Positions 1 to 6,260 are shown, counted from the first letter of the stretch. The stretch: 9,377 bases of DNA from Rhodospirillales bacterium (GCA_029879665.1 JAOUPW010000040.1:1-9377); one strand, 5' to 3'. Notes: generated by a model from the letters alone, not told the origin. Translations and numbers: made by a program.

Positions 1-1170
1 CCGTCCGAATTCGGGATCGACCCAGTTGGCGCCGCGACCAGGATGCGGCTTCGTGCCCGTTTTGATGTTTTTGACAAGCTTCCGTTCGACGGTGTCGATG
101 ACGGAAATCGTGTCACGGGCGTTGGCCGCAACCAGGAAGTAGCGTTTTGTCGAATCCCACCCGCCGTCGTGGAGGAAACGTTCGGCGTTGATCTTGGTTT
201 CGGTGATCGTACCGCTGTCGAGCTTGCTGTAATCGACCAACAGGACGACACCGGTTTCTTTCAGGTTAAGAACCCACTCAGGCGCGTGATGCGAGGCAAC
301 GATCGACGCAACTCGCGGTTCGGGATGGTATTCGTTAGTGTCATAGGTGTACCCCCGGGTACCGACGACCTTGATCGGCTCAAGCGTGTCGCCCTTCATG
401 ACCACGTAGTGGGGCGGCCAGTAGTCGCCGACCACGGCGTATTTATCCTCAAATCCCTTAAATTTGCTGGTATCGATGGAACGGGCGTCGAGACCGGTCC
501 GAACTTCGGAGACCAGGTTGGGCGGGTCGGCCCACATGTCCATCATGGTCGCCTTGCCGTCGCGGCCGATGGCGTACATGTAACGGCCGGAGGCCGAGGT
601 GCGCAGAATATGTGTGGCAAACCCTGAAGGAATGGTGTTGAGAACCTTCTTGGTATCACCGTCGATGATCGCGATCTGGCCTTTATCCCTAAGAACCACG
701 CCGAAGTAGTTCTGCCAGTTTTTGCCCTTGGGCGGAGATGTAGGCCGCTTGTCGACCGGAACGTGGACCTTCCAGGAAGCCTTCATCTCCTTCATGCCCC
801 ACTCGGGCGGCATCGGAGCCTTATTCTGGACGAACTTCGCCATCAACTGGGTCTGAGCGCGGGTCATGAACCCATCCTTGCCCCAGCCCGGCATACCGGC
901 GTCAGTGCCATCGAAAAGGATCTTTTCCAACGCCGCCAATGTTTTCAAGCGGGTCTTCTCGGGCGTGATGTTCGGCCCGGTGGCGCCTTTTCTCAAAGCC
1001 CCGTGGCAACCGGAACAACGGTCAAAATAGATGTGTTGCGCGTCCTTGAACTCTTTATCGGTCAAGGTCGGAACAGGTTGCAATTTCTTTTCTTGCGCAA
1101 CTACTGCAGTCCCGCTCGTCATTACAAAACCGGCCAGCGCCAGTATCGTAATGCCTATAAGTCTCTTCAT
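1..1170 (-). CDS. nirS: Cytochrome cd1 nitrite reductase NirS (C-terminus outside window)
   Basis: Periplasmic respiratory enzyme that reduces nitrite to nitric oxide using a heme c and a heme d1. Only the first 390 residues are present; family members are usually about 560-600 long, so roughly a third is beyond the left edge. Residues 1-25 look like a Sec signal peptide (MKR start, hydrophobic core, VVAQ). The heme c site is CSGCH at 52-56, with Met93 in GMPGWG a candidate axial ligand. The d1 propeller begins near 150. His187, ahead of SASGRYMYAIGRDG, is the expected d1 iron ligand. SHH (293-295) and FLHDGGW (332-338) carry the expected active-site histidines, and KPHPGRGANW (374-383) is a NirS signature. 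The ATG at 1170 is preceded by GGAGG 8 nt upstream. It is transcribed away from the d1 operon. Identification is secure; ligand numbers come from motif comparison. Confidence 0.97.
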   Translation of the reverse strand, partial: MKRLIGITILALAGFVMTSGTAVVAQEKKLQPVPTLTDKEFKDAQHIYFDRCSGCHGALRKGATGPNITPEKTRLKTLAALEKILFDGTDAGMPGWGKDGFMTRAQTQLMAKFVQNKAPMPPEWGMKEMKASWKVHVPVDKRPTSPPKGKNWQNYFGVVLRDKGQIAIIDGDTKKVLNTIPSGFATHILRTSASGRYMYAIGRDGKATMMDMWADPPNLVSEVRTGLDARSIDTSKFKGFEDKYAVVGDYWPPHYVVMKGDTLEPIKVVGTRGYTYDTNEYHPEPRVASIVASHHAPEWVLNLKETGVVLLVDYSKLDSGTITETKINAERFLHDGGWDSTKRYFLVAANARDTISVIDTVERKLVKNIKTGTKPHPGRGANWVDPEFGR

Positions 1171-1177
1171 GGGTTGA

Positions 1178-1187
1178 TCCTCCTTTT
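1178..1187 (-). promoter_or_regulatory. Strong Shine-Dalgarno of nirS
   Basis: On the minus strand AAAAGGAGGA lies just ahead of the nirS ATG, with 8 nt between GGAGG and the start codon. It fixes the start at 1170 and fits high expression of a respiratory enzyme. Confidence 0.8.
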
Positions 1188-1219
1188 GAGGGCACTAGCA
1201 AAAAAATGAGAAATACCGG

Positions 1220-1239
1220 CCTGTGAATAGTAACACAGG
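1220..1239 (-). promoter_or_regulatory. Inverted repeat / 5' hairpin in the nirS leader
   Basis: CCTGTG and CACAGG form a perfect 6-bp inverted repeat around an 8-nt loop. In the predicted nirS mRNA (start near 1240) the stem would begin at about nucleotide 2. It could protect the 5' end from decay or bind a protein. The repeat is seen; its role is inferred. Confidence 0.45.
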
Positions 1240-1246
1240 AATTGTG

Positions 1247-1252
1247 GTTATA
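1247..1252 (-). promoter_or_regulatory. -10 element of the nirS promoter
   Basis: On the minus strand this reads TATAAC, five of six matches to TATAAT. It sits exactly 22 bp from the FNR/NNR-type box at 1275-1288, which is the class II activator arrangement (box at -41.5, -10 at -12 to -7). That places transcription start at about 1240 and gives a leader of about 70 nt. Confidence 0.65.
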
Positions 1253-1274
1253 CTCGATTAGACGGCGCGCCGAC

Positions 1275-1288
1275 TTGACGTTCGTTAA
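1275..1288 (-). promoter_or_regulatory. FNR/NNR/DNR-type box upstream of nirS
   Basis: TTGACGTTCGTTAA on the plus strand; the dyad is TTGAC-N4-GTTAA, one base from the symmetric TTGAC-N4-GTCAA. Crp/Fnr-family regulators (FNR/ANR for low oxygen, NNR/DNR for nitric oxide) bind such sites and activate nir promoters. The centre at 1281.5 is 41.5 bp upstream of the start predicted from the -10. The box lies between nirS and the cytochrome gene at 1350. In that direction the class II -10 position (1311-1316) reads GTCATG, a poor match, so only nirS is well served. Which regulator binds cannot be read from the site. Confidence 0.65.
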
Positions 1289-1349
1289 TCGAAAGGGATT
1301 AAATTCACCGGTCATGGAAAAACCGCGTGAGTGAACTAAGGAGGGATCA

Positions 1350-1859
1350 ATGCAATCACCTTGGACCGGAAAAAAGAGGAGAAAGGAGGCTCATTTTCCC
1401 ATTTCCACCTCCGCTATTTCTTTTAATTCCTTGATTACAAAATGTTTATTTCTTGCATTGGTGTTGTATTCAGATCTCCCAGCGAGAGCGGAAGAACCAC
1501 ATCGTATTCCCGACGCCCCAGCCGATTTCCTCGCCATGAAAAATCCCATTGACGCAGGTCAAGTGGACAAGACTTTTCTCAAAAAAACCGCCCGCCTCTA
1601 CAAAAGGAAATGCAGCAATTGCCATGGTGAAAATGGGGATGGAAAAGGCTCAAAAGCTGAGTTTTTCCAGATCAAGCCCGCCGCTTTCAGCAAGCCGGGG
1701 TATCTCAAGCAAAGGAAAGACGGACAGCTTTTCTGGATTTTGAAAAATGGTAGCCCCGGCACGGAAATGGAAGCCAAGGGGCCCGGCTCCCGCGACAATT
1801 TCTCCGAAGAGGAGCTCTGGAGCCTGATTGTCTACATCCGGAGCGCCTTCACCCGATAG
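1350..1859 (+). CDS. Monoheme c-type cytochrome, possible NirS electron donor
   Basis: A 169-residue exported cytochrome c with one heme site, CSNCH at 88-92, followed by GENGDGKG, typical of small class I cytochromes. Met140 (PGTEM) is the likely second iron ligand and the C-terminal helix has WSLIVYIR. The N-terminus is unusually long: a basic, Ser/Thr-rich stretch to about 28, then a hydrophobic segment and a likely cleavage site near ARA-EE (46-49). The ATG is set by TAAGGAGGG 4 nt upstream; no later ATG fits the signal segment. The gene ends in tandem TAG codons. Its place beside nirS suggests periplasmic electron transfer to nitrite reductase, as NirM does in Pseudomonas, but no sequence feature proves the partner. 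The 5' part is A/T-rich and lysine-AAA-rich compared with the nir genes. Confidence 0.85.
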   Translation: MQSPWTGKKRRKEAHFPISTSAISFNSLITKCLFLALVLYSDLPARAEEPHRIPDAPADFLAMKNPIDAGQVDKTFLKKTARLYKRKCSNCHGENGDGKGSKAEFFQIKPAAFSKPGYLKQRKDGQLFWILKNGSPGTEMEAKGPGSRDNFSEEELWSLIVYIRSAFTR

Positions 1860-1865
1860 TAGCGG

Positions 1866-2798
1866 TCATTTCCATTCTTTTGGGAAGTCCGCCTCAAGCG
1901 CCTCGCGTAATTCCTGCCGCCATGCCGGAAGGGCGGGCTCCGCCGAAGCCTCATGGATCACCCCCAACTCATGCTGGGCGCCGGCGTGCCCCTGATCGGC
2001 GGCTTTACGGAACCACTTCAGGGCCTGTTCGTGATCGACCTCGACTCCCTTGCCCCCTTCGTAAATTCTTCCCAGGCTGAATTGCGCCTCGGCGTATAAC
2101 CCCTTCTCGGCGGCAATCGTATAATAGCCGATTGCCTTTTCGTAGCTGTCCTCGACACCCCTCCCCTTTTCATGCATCAGGCCGAGCAGGGTTTGCGCGC
2201 CTGCGTGCCCCTGATCGGCGGCCTTGCGCAGCCATGCCGCGGCAGCCTTGTAATCCTTGGCGGCCAAACGGCCCTTATAGTAGCGCCTGCCCAATATCCA
2301 CTGGCCCCCGGCATGACCGAGTTCCGCTGCCTTGATAAAAGAGGCAAGGGCTTTCTTCCCGTCTTTATTAACGCCGATTCCATTCTCGTGGAAAAAACCC
2401 AAGTAGACCCACGCCCCGGCATGGCCCCGGTCCGCCGCTTTCCGTAGCCATTCCTCGGCCTTTCTTCCGTCTTCATCGGCGCCTGCGCCGGTGAAGAGCA
2501 TGTCTCCCATCAGAAATTCAGCGGTGACGCTTCCTTGCGCCGCCGCCTTACGCAGCCATGCCGCCGCTTTCTCTCCGTCTTTATCGACGCCGGAACCTTT
2601 GTTGTAGAGAGCGGCCAGCATCACTTGGCATCTGGTTTCGCCGGCCATGGCGTCCTTAACACAGGCATTGAATGCTTCCTTGAATTGCTGCCGGTCATGA
2701 GACCCTTCCGCCCTCTCGTAATCGGCCAGGGCGGGAAAAGCCGAAATAAGCACCAGAAAAGCGAAGATTCCGCGAACAACCATCTGTAAATTTTCCAT
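1866..2798 (-). CDS. Secreted Sel1-like repeat protein
   Basis: About 310 residues: a signal peptide (hydrophobic stretch GIFAFLVLISAFPALA, cleavage before DYERAEG) followed by six full Sel1-like repeats and a partial seventh of roughly 36 residues, at about 54-286. Each has the pattern AGAQ..LG..Y..G.GV..D..KA..W.RKAADQGH. Such solenoids mediate protein-protein contacts; no catalytic domain is visible. Two cysteines in the first helical pair (46 and 57) may form a disulfide, consistent with the periplasm. The start is uncertain. ATG 2798 has GAGG directly upstream; ATG 2783 also leaves a good signal peptide; ATG 2852 would lie inside the FNR-type box and lacks a ribosome site. It converges on the cytochrome gene with a 6-bp gap. 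A role in denitrification is suggested only by position. Confidence 0.85.
   Translation of the reverse strand: MENLQMVVRGIFAFLVLISAFPALADYERAEGSHDRQQFKEAFNACVKDAMAGETRCQVMLAALYNKGSGVDKDGEKAAAWLRKAAAQGSVTAEFLMGDMLFTGAGADEDGRKAEEWLRKAADRGHAGAWVYLGFFHENGIGVNKDGKKALASFIKAAELGHAGGQWILGRRYYKGRLAAKDYKAAAAWLRKAADQGHAGAQTLLGLMHEKGRGVEDSYEKAIGYYTIAAEKGLYAEAQFSLGRIYEGGKGVEVDHEQALKWFRKAADQGHAGAQHELGVIHEASAEPALPAWRQELREALEADFPKEWK
1941..2639 (-). repeat. Tandem Sel1-like repeat units within the coding sequence
   Basis: About 108-bp periodic coding repeats (36 residues each), visible as recurring RKAADQGHAGAQ-type segments. They have diverged at DNA level apart from short shared stretches, so this is an old protein solenoid and not a recent DNA expansion. 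Confidence 0.75.
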
Positions 2799-2843
2799 CC
2801 TCAATGATTCCCTAAGATAATTACCTAGAGATTCTGATCCGCC

Positions 2844-2878
2844 GTTTGACATCGATCAAAGGTTATTCGGTGTCAAAC
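2844..2878. repeat. Perfect 8-bp inverted repeat spanning the nirE promoter box
   Basis: GTTTGACA (2844-2851) and TGTCAAAC (2871-2878) are exact reverse complements separated by 19 bp. The left arm overlaps the FNR/NNR box, and the right arm supplies an extra GTCAA half-site between the box and the -10. It may be a second binding site or a DNA/RNA hairpin; function is inferred. Confidence 0.55.
2846..2859 (+). promoter_or_regulatory. FNR/NNR/DNR-type box upstream of nirE
   Basis: TTGACATCGATCAA matches the TTGAC-N4-ATCAA consensus in all fixed positions. Its centre (2852.5) lies 41.5 bp ahead of a start predicted at about 2894, so it should act as a class II activator site for nirECFDLGHJN under low oxygen or nitric oxide. 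It could also act leftward on the Sel1 gene: the matching -10 window there (about 2817-2823, minus strand) is A/T-rich but a weaker hexamer. Confidence 0.75.
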
Positions 2879-2881
2879 ATG

Positions 2882-2887
2882 TAAAGT
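2882..2887 (+). promoter_or_regulatory. -10 element of the nirE operon promoter
   Basis: TAAAGT, four of six matches to TATAAT, placed exactly 22 bp after the FNR/NNR box, the same spacing as at the nirS promoter. It predicts a transcript start near 2894 and a leader of about 106 nt before nirE. Alone the hexamer is weak; the spacing is the main support. Confidence 0.5.
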
Positions 2888-2999
2888 ATGTTAAGAAAAT
2901 ATTGCTATTTCTCAAGGGTCTTTCAGGATTTTTTATGATTATGGGATATGTACACCTTGCTGACCCGGGTGAGGAAAAACGTTAAAGGGAAACACATTT

Positions 3000-3785
3000 A
3001 TGAATGATAGTCCGCGTGTATACTTGGTCGGGGCCGGCCCCGGCGATCCTGAGCTTCTGACCCTAAAGGCCCTTCGTCTTTTACAAGAAGCCGACGTCGT
3101 TGTTTACGACCGTCTGGTTTCTCCGGAAGTTCTCGATCTGATCCCGACCGGCACTTCCAAGATTTATGTCGGCAAGGCGACCAACAACCACACCATGCCC
3201 CAGGACGAGATCAACAAGCTGTTGGTCAAGCTTTCTCAGGCTAGGCACCGGGTGGTTCGCCTCAAAGGTGGAGATCCATATATCTTCGGCCGCGGCAGTG
3301 AAGAAGCCCTGGAACTAATTCGGCTCGGCATTCCGTTCGAAGTCGTGCCCGGCATTACCGCGGCCTCGGGTGCGGCGGCGGTGGGAATACCGCTGACCCA
3401 CCGGCAACTCGCCACCGGCGTTCGTTTTGTCACCGGCCATTGCCGGGAAGACCTGCCCCTGGACCTAAATTGGGACAGCCTCGCCGATCCCGATACCACC
3501 CTTGTAATCTACATGGGAATGGCAAATTTAAAGGAAATCAGCGACAATCTGGTCCGGGCCGGGCTGGAGGCGTCGACCCCGGCGGCAGCCGTGTCCCGGT
3601 GTTCCCTGCCCGACCAGAAGGTCTGTCTTGCGACCCTTGGCTCGCTGGCGGACCGTGTCGTTGAAACCGGTCTCAAGGGACCGGTCCTAACACTAATCGG
3701 CAAGACCGTCGGGCTGGCCGGCGTTCTCGCCCCTGAATTGGGTTTGCTTTATGACGAAAAGGACGGCATGGAAAAGATTGGCTGA
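3000..3785 (+). CDS. nirE: Uroporphyrinogen III C-methyltransferase NirE
   Basis: Cytoplasmic SUMT that transfers two methyl groups from S-adenosylmethionine to uroporphyrinogen III, giving precorrin-2, the first committed step towards heme d1. At 261 residues it is a stand-alone methyltransferase without the dehydrogenase/chelatase part of CysG, so precorrin-2 to siroheme conversion must be encoded elsewhere. Visible motifs are VGAGPGDPELLT (10-21), DRLV (37-40), RLKGGDPYIFGRG (87-99), EVVPGITAASG (114-124), PLTHR (131-135) and YMGM (171-174), all standard for SUMT enzymes. It is called nirE and not cobA because it heads the nir operon. The ATG has only a weak GGG-rich ribosome site about 10 nt upstream. 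Its end overlaps nirC by 35 bp. Confidence 0.95.
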   Translation: MNDSPRVYLVGAGPGDPELLTLKALRLLQEADVVVYDRLVSPEVLDLIPTGTSKIYVGKATNNHTMPQDEINKLLVKLSQARHRVVRLKGGDPYIFGRGSEEALELIRLGIPFEVVPGITAASGAAAVGIPLTHRQLATGVRFVTGHCREDLPLDLNWDSLADPDTTLVIYMGMANLKEISDNLVRAGLEASTPAAAVSRCSLPDQKVCLATLGSLADRVVETGLKGPVLTLIGKTVGLAGVLAPELGLLYDEKDGMEKIG

Positions 3786-4101
3786 GGCCGCCTTCTACAG
3801 TGCCGCGCTCTTGGCCTTGCCCGGAGCGGCCCTGGCTGATCCCGATTCTTCCCGTCAGAAAAACCTGATCTACCTCCTCGTCCAGGATTGCGGATCGTGT
3901 CACGGCATGACCCTGAAGGGCGGCCTCGGCCCTCCCCTTCTACCGGACAGCCTGGAAGGCAAGAACGCCGATGATCTTGCCGACATTATCATTAACGGAA
4001 TTCCCGGGACGCCAATGCCGCCATGGGCTTTTGAAATATCACTTCAAGACGCCATCTGGTTGGCGCAGCGCATGAAGGAAGGGATTCCCCGTGACAGATA
4101 A
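3751..4101 (+). CDS. nirC: Cytochrome c55X-type protein NirC
   Basis: A 116-residue periplasmic monoheme cytochrome c. Signal peptide at 1-29 (MTKR start, core AAFYSAALLALPG, ALA cleavage site), heme site CGSCH at 47-51, and Met89 in GTPMPPW as likely second ligand; this arrangement is typical of NirC. In Pseudomonas and Paracoccus NirC is linked to heme d1 maturation and can donate electrons to NirS; it may also take electrons from NirN. It starts within the last 35 bp of nirE, in a different frame, with no clear ribosome site, so translational coupling is likely. It overlaps nirF by 11 bp. Confidence 0.93.
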   Translation: MTKRTAWKRLAEAAFYSAALLALPGAALADPDSSRQKNLIYLLVQDCGSCHGMTLKGGLGPPLLPDSLEGKNADDLADIIINGIPGTPMPPWAFEISLQDAIWLAQRMKEGIPRDR

Positions 4102-5308
4102 ACTGAAAATACGTCAGCCTCTTTCTTCGATCCCGACCCTTTTTCTAAATCTGGGCTTAGTTCTGGCCCTGGGACTTGTACTTTCCGGATGCATCTCCAC
4201 GGCGCGGGGAACCGGCGATCTGGGCCTAATTATTGAACGCGCCGACGGCGCTATCCAGATCATTGAAACTACTTCCCGGACAAAGCTATACGAAATTGAT
4301 GGCCTTGGTGACCTGTCTCATGCCTCGGCTGTTTTTTCCAGGGACTCGCGTTATGCCTTTATCTTCGGGCGCGACGGCGGTCTGACGAAAGTAGATCTCT
4401 TGACCGGTAAAATCGTCAAGCGAGTCATCCAGGGCGGCAACAGTATCGGCGGTGCGATTTCCCAGGACGGAAGTCTGGTCGCCGTTTCCAATTACAAGCC
4501 GGGCGGGGTAAAGGTTTTCGATTCCGCCACCCTCAATCTCGTTGCCGACATTCCCGCCACCTACGGCAACGGCGAGCGATCAAAAACCGTTGGCTTGGTA
4601 GATGCACCGGGACAGAAATTCATTTTCACTCTTTACGATGCCAGTGAAATCTGGATCGCCGATCTCAGCGACCGGAATATCCCGGTCATCACCAAATTCA
4701 AAAACATCGGCAAACTTCCCTACGACGGACTGCTGACGCCGGATGGACGCACCTATATCGCCGGCCTGTTCGGGGAAGACGGTCTTGCCATGATCGACCT
4801 GTGGCATCCGGAAGGCGGCGTACAACGCATCCTCAACGGCTACGGCCGAGGCGAGAAGCCTCTGCCTGTTTATAAGATGCCTCACCTGGAAGGCTGGGCC
4901 GCAGCGGGCGACCTGATGTTCCTGCCCGCCGTCGGCCGACATGAAGTCCTCATCGTCGACCGCGCCAGCTGGAAGGAAGTAGGACGCATTCCCGTTCACG
5001 GGCAGCCTGTATTTGTCGTCGCCCGCCCCGATGGACGGCAGGTTTGGGTCAATTTCGCGCATCCCCTAAATAATGTGGTGCAGGTAATTGATGTTCCCTC
5101 TCGCCGGATCGTCAAATCGTTTAATCCCGGCCCGGCAGTCCTCCACATTGAGTTTTCGCCCCGCGGCGAACAGGCCTGGGTCTCCGTCCGCGATAGGGAT
5201 ATGGTTCAGGTTTACGATACCCGGACGCTGTCGGTTGTAACGACCTTGAAAGCAAGAAAACCCAGCGGAATCTTCCTGTCCGCCCGCGCCCACCGGTTAG
5301 GGCTGTGA
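4091..5308 (+). CDS. nirF: Heme d1 biosynthesis lipoprotein NirF
   Basis: A 405-residue d1-binding protein required for heme d1 formation; the exact reaction is not settled in the literature. The N-terminus is a lipoprotein signal: hydrophobic stretch at about 16-31, then lipobox LSGC with Cys34, so the protein is probably anchored to a membrane and faces the periplasm. The rest is an eight-bladed propeller like the d1 domain of NirS. His77 in SHASAVFSRDSRYAFIFGRD aligns by pattern with the NirS d1 ligand; a conserved histidine in this region is essential in Paracoccus NirF. Further motifs are HLEGWAAAGD and ARPDGRQVWVNFAHP. The start is GTG at 4091 with GGAAGG upstream; no in-frame ATG precedes the lipobox. 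The stop overlaps the nirD start (TGATG). Confidence 0.95.
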   Translation: MTDKLKIRQPLSSIPTLFLNLGLVLALGLVLSGCISTARGTGDLGLIIERADGAIQIIETTSRTKLYEIDGLGDLSHASAVFSRDSRYAFIFGRDGGLTKVDLLTGKIVKRVIQGGNSIGGAISQDGSLVAVSNYKPGGVKVFDSATLNLVADIPATYGNGERSKTVGLVDAPGQKFIFTLYDASEIWIADLSDRNIPVITKFKNIGKLPYDGLLTPDGRTYIAGLFGEDGLAMIDLWHPEGGVQRILNGYGRGEKPLPVYKMPHLEGWAAAGDLMFLPAVGRHEVLIVDRASWKEVGRIPVHGQPVFVVARPDGRQVWVNFAHPLNNVVQVIDVPSRRIVKSFNPGPAVLHIEFSPRGEQAWVSVRDRDMVQVYDTRTLSVVTTLKARKPSGIFLSARAHRLGL

Positions 5309-5772
5309 TGGGAAAAGTTAAAATGAATAACTTGGAAAAAAAGCTGCTTGACGACTTTCAAAGGGATTTTCCCCTGACGCCGACCCCCTATGCCGACATC
5401 GCGCAACGGCTGAACGTGGACGAGGGAACGGTACTTGCTGAATTCTCCCGCTTGGCATCCGAAGGCACCCTCAGCCGTATCGGTGCCGTCGTCAAGACGG
5501 GGACGGTCGGCGCCAGCACCCTTGCCGCTCTTGCCGTGCCTGAGGACCGCCTTGAAGAAGTTGCCGATTTGGTGAGCGCCTATGTCGAGGTCAATCACAA
5601 CTACGAACGGGAACATGCCTATAACCTGTGGTTCGTAGTCACCGCCGGCGACCAGGATAAAATTAAAGCCGTCATTGAAGACATCGAACGGCGCACCGGA
5701 CTTTCTGCGCTTAACCTGCCGATGATCGAAGATTATCACCTGGATCTGGGGTTCAAGCTGCAATGGAATTGA
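5308..5772 (+). CDS. nirD: Siroheme decarboxylase subunit NirD
   Basis: About 154 residues, one of four related Lrp/AsnC-like proteins that together decarboxylate two acetate side chains of siroheme, giving 12,18-didecarboxysiroheme in the cytoplasm. A winged-helix-like N-terminus (PYADIAQRLNVDEGTV, then LSRIGAVVK) is followed by an AsnC-type ferredoxin-like fold with VNHNYEREHAYNLWFVV, whose histidines lie in the conserved family motif. Despite the fold, these proteins are enzymes and not known regulators. ATG 5308 is preferred: it shares a base with the nirF stop and has AGGG upstream. GTG 5305 and ATG 5323 are alternatives. It is most similar in length and motif to nirG two genes on. It overlaps nirL by 10 bp in another frame, so D and L are separate and not fused. 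Confidence 0.9.
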   Translation: MGKVKMNNLEKKLLDDFQRDFPLTPTPYADIAQRLNVDEGTVLAEFSRLASEGTLSRIGAVVKTGTVGASTLAALAVPEDRLEEVADLVSAYVEVNHNYEREHAYNLWFVVTAGDQDKIKAVIEDIERRTGLSALNLPMIEDYHLDLGFKLQWN

Positions 5773-6260
5773 ATGCACGTGATCTTGCTTTGATTGAAGC
5801 CATCCAGGGTGGGCTGCCTCTGACGACGCGCCCCTATGCCGCCGTCGGCACCAATATCGCCATGCCGGAAGATGAGGTTATCGCGCGTCTACGGGCGATG
5901 ATTGACGGCGGCGTTATCCGGCGCTTTGGCGTCATCGTTCGCCATCGGGAGCTTGGATATCGCGCCAATGCCATGGTGGTCTGGGACGTTCCCGATAACT
6001 TGGTCGCTGAACTGGGGCAATGCATGGGCGAATTTCCCTTCGTCACCCTCTGTTATCAACGGCCCCGGCAATTGCCGGACTGGCCCTACAACCTGTTTTG
6101 CATGATCCACGGCTCGGATAAAGCGGTCGTTCTGAACCAAATCGAGCACGTAATTTCTGCCTGCGGTCTGCAAGACATCTCCCATGACGTTCTGTTCAGC
6201 CGCCGCCGTTTTAAACAACGCGGGGCTCATTACGGAAAACTGACGGGAGACGCTGCCTGA
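5763..6260 (+). CDS. nirL: Siroheme decarboxylase subunit NirL
   Basis: 165 residues of the same Lrp/AsnC-like family, in the longer subtype. It has PLTTRPYAAVG near the N-terminus, the strand motif IRRFGVIVRHRELGYRANAM, then WDVPD and the long signature CYQRPRQLPDWPYNLFCMIHG, and a C-terminal extension with DVLFSRRRFKQRG. It is expected to pair with NirD in the cytoplasmic decarboxylation of siroheme. Its close relative in the window is nirH. The start lies inside the last 10 bp of nirD, and its stop shares one base with the nirG start (TGATG), indicating coupled translation. The L versus H name follows gene order. Confidence 0.9.
   Translation: MELNARDLALIEAIQGGLPLTTRPYAAVGTNIAMPEDEVIARLRAMIDGGVIRRFGVIVRHRELGYRANAMVVWDVPDNLVAELGQCMGEFPFVTLCYQRPRQLPDWPYNLFCMIHGSDKAVVLNQIEHVISACGLQDISHDVLFSRRRFKQRGAHYGKLTGDAA

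Noticed and set aside
43..627. Plus-strand open frame of 194 codons
   Set aside because: It is antisense to nirS, which has clear heme c and d1 motifs on the other strand; the frame has no recognisable domain.
1055..1315. Minus-strand open frame of 86 codons across the nirS promoter
   Set aside because: It overlaps the nirS start in another frame and covers the FNR-type box and -10; no ribosome site or domain.
1289..1349. Class II promoter from the 1275-1288 box towards the cytochrome gene
   Set aside because: At the required distance the hexamer is GTCATG. TTAAAT at 1299-1304 is better but only 10 bp from the box, so no promoter could be supported in this direction.
2799..2852. Upstream start of the Sel1 protein at 2852
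   Set aside because: The ATG lies within the FNR-type box, has no ribosome site, and would put 18-23 polar residues ahead of a normal signal peptide.
2866..2879. A second full FNR-type box ending in GTCAA
   Set aside because: Only the right half-site matches; the left half does not fit TTGAT/TTGAC. It is reported as part of the inverted repeat instead.
2953..2971. Hairpin CACC...GGTG with palindrome ACCCGGGT ahead of nirE
   Set aside because: Stem of four pairs with no T-run; too weak to call a terminator or riboswitch.
4580..5062. Minus-strand open frame of 160 codons opposite nirF
   Set aside because: No domain, fully inside nirF, and no ribosome site.
5212..5778. Minus-strand open frame of 188 codons opposite nirF/nirD
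   Set aside because: It lies antisense to well-supported overlapping genes and arises from the G+C-biased codon pattern.
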